Shown: positions 62,715 to 64,000 of the stretch, in pieces
How positions within the stretch are numbered: position 1 is the stretch's first letter
Layout of the letters: each line of letters begins with the position of its first letter
Source of the DNA: JAXGXQ01 sp040772685
GTDB taxonomy: Bacteria > Bacillota > Clostridia > Saccharofermentanales > UBA5734
Reading direction: 5' to 3'
DNA: 64,000 nucleotides
Assembly: GCA_040772685.1 (NCBI GenBank)
Contig: JAXGXQ010000001.1
Location: forward strand, 434,001-498,000
Made by a program: the position numbers and the translations under genes
The notes under the pieces: model-generated
The model's database searches: none
Seen by the model: only the letters and a program-made list of their open reading frames with translations
What the model was told of the DNA's origin: nothing

Positions 62715-64000
62715 CTACTCAGCTTGTTTGCCGGCTGTTTTTGCCAACTGATTGAGAATGGAGGCGGCAGCAGCCAGAAAAATCAGATAATAAGGTGTTG
62801 TATAAGGCATAGTATTACCAAACAAGGCAGAAACAAAATAAGCAACTATTGTGCCCGCCAGAACGATGCCCTCAACACCCAGCTGCAGGCGGCTATACCA
62901 GAAGCGCTTGAACAAAACAGCCAGAGCGCCAAGATAGAACAATAGTGCCGGTATGCCCAGGCTGGCAGCCAGCTGGATAAGTTCATTGTGGGGCCGGTCT
63001 ATATTCACATTAACAAGCAGATAGCGGGCGCCCAGATTATCAGGCCCATAGCCAAACCAGGGTTTTTCAGCGATAAAACGAACACCGTTGGTCCAGAGAA
63101 CCCAACGTCCGGAACCGGCTCTGCCTGATTCTTCGGCACGGCGCAGAATCAGGCTGAAATCACGGAAAAGACGCATTAAGTCAGCGCCCAGAACATTAGT
63201 ATAAATATTCATCAACAATGAAACCAGCAGGAATAAGCCGCTGACCAGCAGCAGACGTTTCAGCTGATCAGGCTGCAGCCGGCGCAGGCCGATACCAACC
63301 GCTATCAGGCCGCAGACAACAGCCAGATACGGCCCTAAAGACTGATCCTGCACTAAAGCGGCTGTCTGCAATAAAAAAGCCGCTAGATACAGGCCTCGAT
63401 GCTGACGCTTTAATTCCGTTAAGTACAAAAGCAAAGCTGACATGATAGTCAGACAAAGGTAATAACCATAGTGATTGGAATTATAGAAAATACCTGTTCG
63501 AGCCCCGATACCGAGGCGCTGGTTTAGCGGCTCATAGTTAAGCAGCACTAATACAGCCATTAACGAGGAAACCGCTGTCAGCAGACGCAGCAGACGTTTA
63601 AAATCAGGCCAGTTTCTCAGCGCCAGGGCGCTTAAAAAAACTCCGCCATACATCAGGTAGGTGCGCAAGCCCTCGCGGCGATACTGATCGCCATACCAGG
63701 AAAGTAAACGGTTATCAGAAAAGAAAAAAGACAATACGCTCCAGCCAAGCAGCAGAGCAAGGCTCAGTTCAAAATAATGCGTTTTGAACCAGGCGCCTAG
63801 ATGCAGCTGCTTGTGTTGAATCTGCCTGAAACCTTTAGCAAGCACAACTATACTCATCAACCAGCTTAATAAACCTGCCTGCTGCAGTATCTCTTCCCAG
63901 AAAAAGCTGCGTGAAAGATGGTTAAGCATTAAGTTCAATTCAGTATTCGCCGGCAAAGCTATACTCCTGAGCATCACGATCAGGGGCCCAGCCAGCCAAT
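62715..64000 (-). CDS. O-antigen ligase/polymerase-like membrane protein (5' end outside window)
   Basis: At least 428 residues. About ten to twelve TM helices and, near residue 320, the large loop with RWVLWTNGVRFIAEKPWFGYGPDNLG and RPHNELIQLAASLGIPALLFYLGAL. That is the Wzy_C/O-antigen ligase signature (GxGxx(N/S)... then the HNxxL/Q motif). In Gram-positives such proteins polymerise or attach cell-wall polysaccharides or glycolipids. The frame is open to the right edge (upstream of GTG 63977 it reads WLAGPLIV), so the gene is probably cut there. Confidence 0.82.
   Translation of the reverse strand, partial: WLAGPLIVMLRSIALPANTELNLMLNHLSRSFFWEEILQQAGLLSWLMSIVVLAKGFRQIQHKQLHLGAWFKTHYFELSLALLLGWSVLSFFFSDNRLLSWYGDQYRREGLRTYLMYGGVFLSALALRNWPDFKRLLRLLTAVSSLMAVLVLLNYEPLNQRLGIGARTGIFYNSNHYGYYLCLTIMSALLLYLTELKRQHRGLYLAAFLLQTAALVQDQSLGPYLAVVCGLIAVGIGLRRLQPDQLKRLLLVSGLFLLVSLLMNIYTNVLGADLMRLFRDFSLILRRAEESGRAGSGRWVLWTNGVRFIAEKPWFGYGPDNLGARYLLVNVNIDRPHNELIQLAASLGIPALLFYLGALAVLFKRFWYSRLQLGVEGIVLAGTIVAYFVSALFGNTMPYTTPYYLIFLAAAASILNQLAKTAGKQAE

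Overview
The window looks like a chromosomal stretch of an anaerobic, Gram-positive bacterium of the Bacillota, most likely class Clostridia; genus is not assigned. The reasons are gene content and expression signals. There is a Phe T-box leader on pheST, strong AGGAGG ribosome binding sites, a YerC/TrpR-like regulator, a DUF1858/DUF438-hemerythrin protein and an RqcH homologue. There is also a 2-hydroxyacyl-CoA dehydratase-type activase, a radical-sensitive family usual in strict anaerobes, and sodium-pump decarboxylase subunits. Base composition appears close to 50% GC (an estimate by eye). Genes are dense and mostly on the minus strand, with many 1-17 nt overlaps. No rRNA, CRISPR array, prophage or insertion sequence was seen; one tRNA (Thr, CGT anticodon) is present.

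Layout from left to right. 1-7068: an ECF sigma factor cut by the left edge, an MFS transporter, and an operon of a 1489-residue acyl-CoA dehydratase activase with an ECF-transporter S component. 7267-8231: a metal-dependent hydrolase and tRNA-Thr. 8329-11641: a decayed patch. A CACHE-HAMP-PAS-GGDEF-HD-GYP signalling gene is split by two one-base deletions, and next to it lie a head-truncated ABC permease and an ABC ATPase lacking its Walker A region. 12938-17966: a tight five-gene minus-strand operon of two CrtN-like FAD enzymes, a CrtQ-like glycosyltransferase, a CrtO-like acyltransferase and the UV endonuclease UvsE. A divergent short-chain dehydrogenase follows. 18932-24931: S-adenosylhomocysteine handling (deaminase-like amidohydrolase, AhcY), secA and yerC. 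25069-27964: three Tad-pilin-like genes.

28111-30463: an amino-acid ABC transporter whose binding protein appears circularly permuted. 30652-37626: pheT, pheS with T-box, an MBL hydrolase, dtd, gdhA and a divergent mgsA-like gene. 37856-43187: mrdA, mreD, mreC, radC and maf, the usual shape and competence cluster but without mreB. 43174-51011: asnS, a SEC-C protein, icd, holA, comEC and engB. 51350-55237 (plus strand): two tandem PRPP synthetase paralogues followed by sodium-pump decarboxylase beta and a tiny gamma-like subunit, behind a long structured leader. 55464-57419: a DUF438 sensor and a small membrane protein. 57539-64000: rqcH, a frameshifted queH, ruvB-ruvA-ruvC and an O-antigen-ligase-like gene cut by the right edge.

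Main points for a second look: (i) the carotenoid-type operon coupled to UvsE but lacking a CrtM; (ii) the permuted binding protein; (iii) hairpins that bury the Shine-Dalgarno sequence directly before radC, comEC and the Tad-like operon; (iv) three separate one-base deletions in homopolymers (two in the signalling gene, one in queH), which may be sequencing errors or real decay; (v) the divergent first PRPP synthetase paralogue and the mgsA-like gene missing its phosphate loop.
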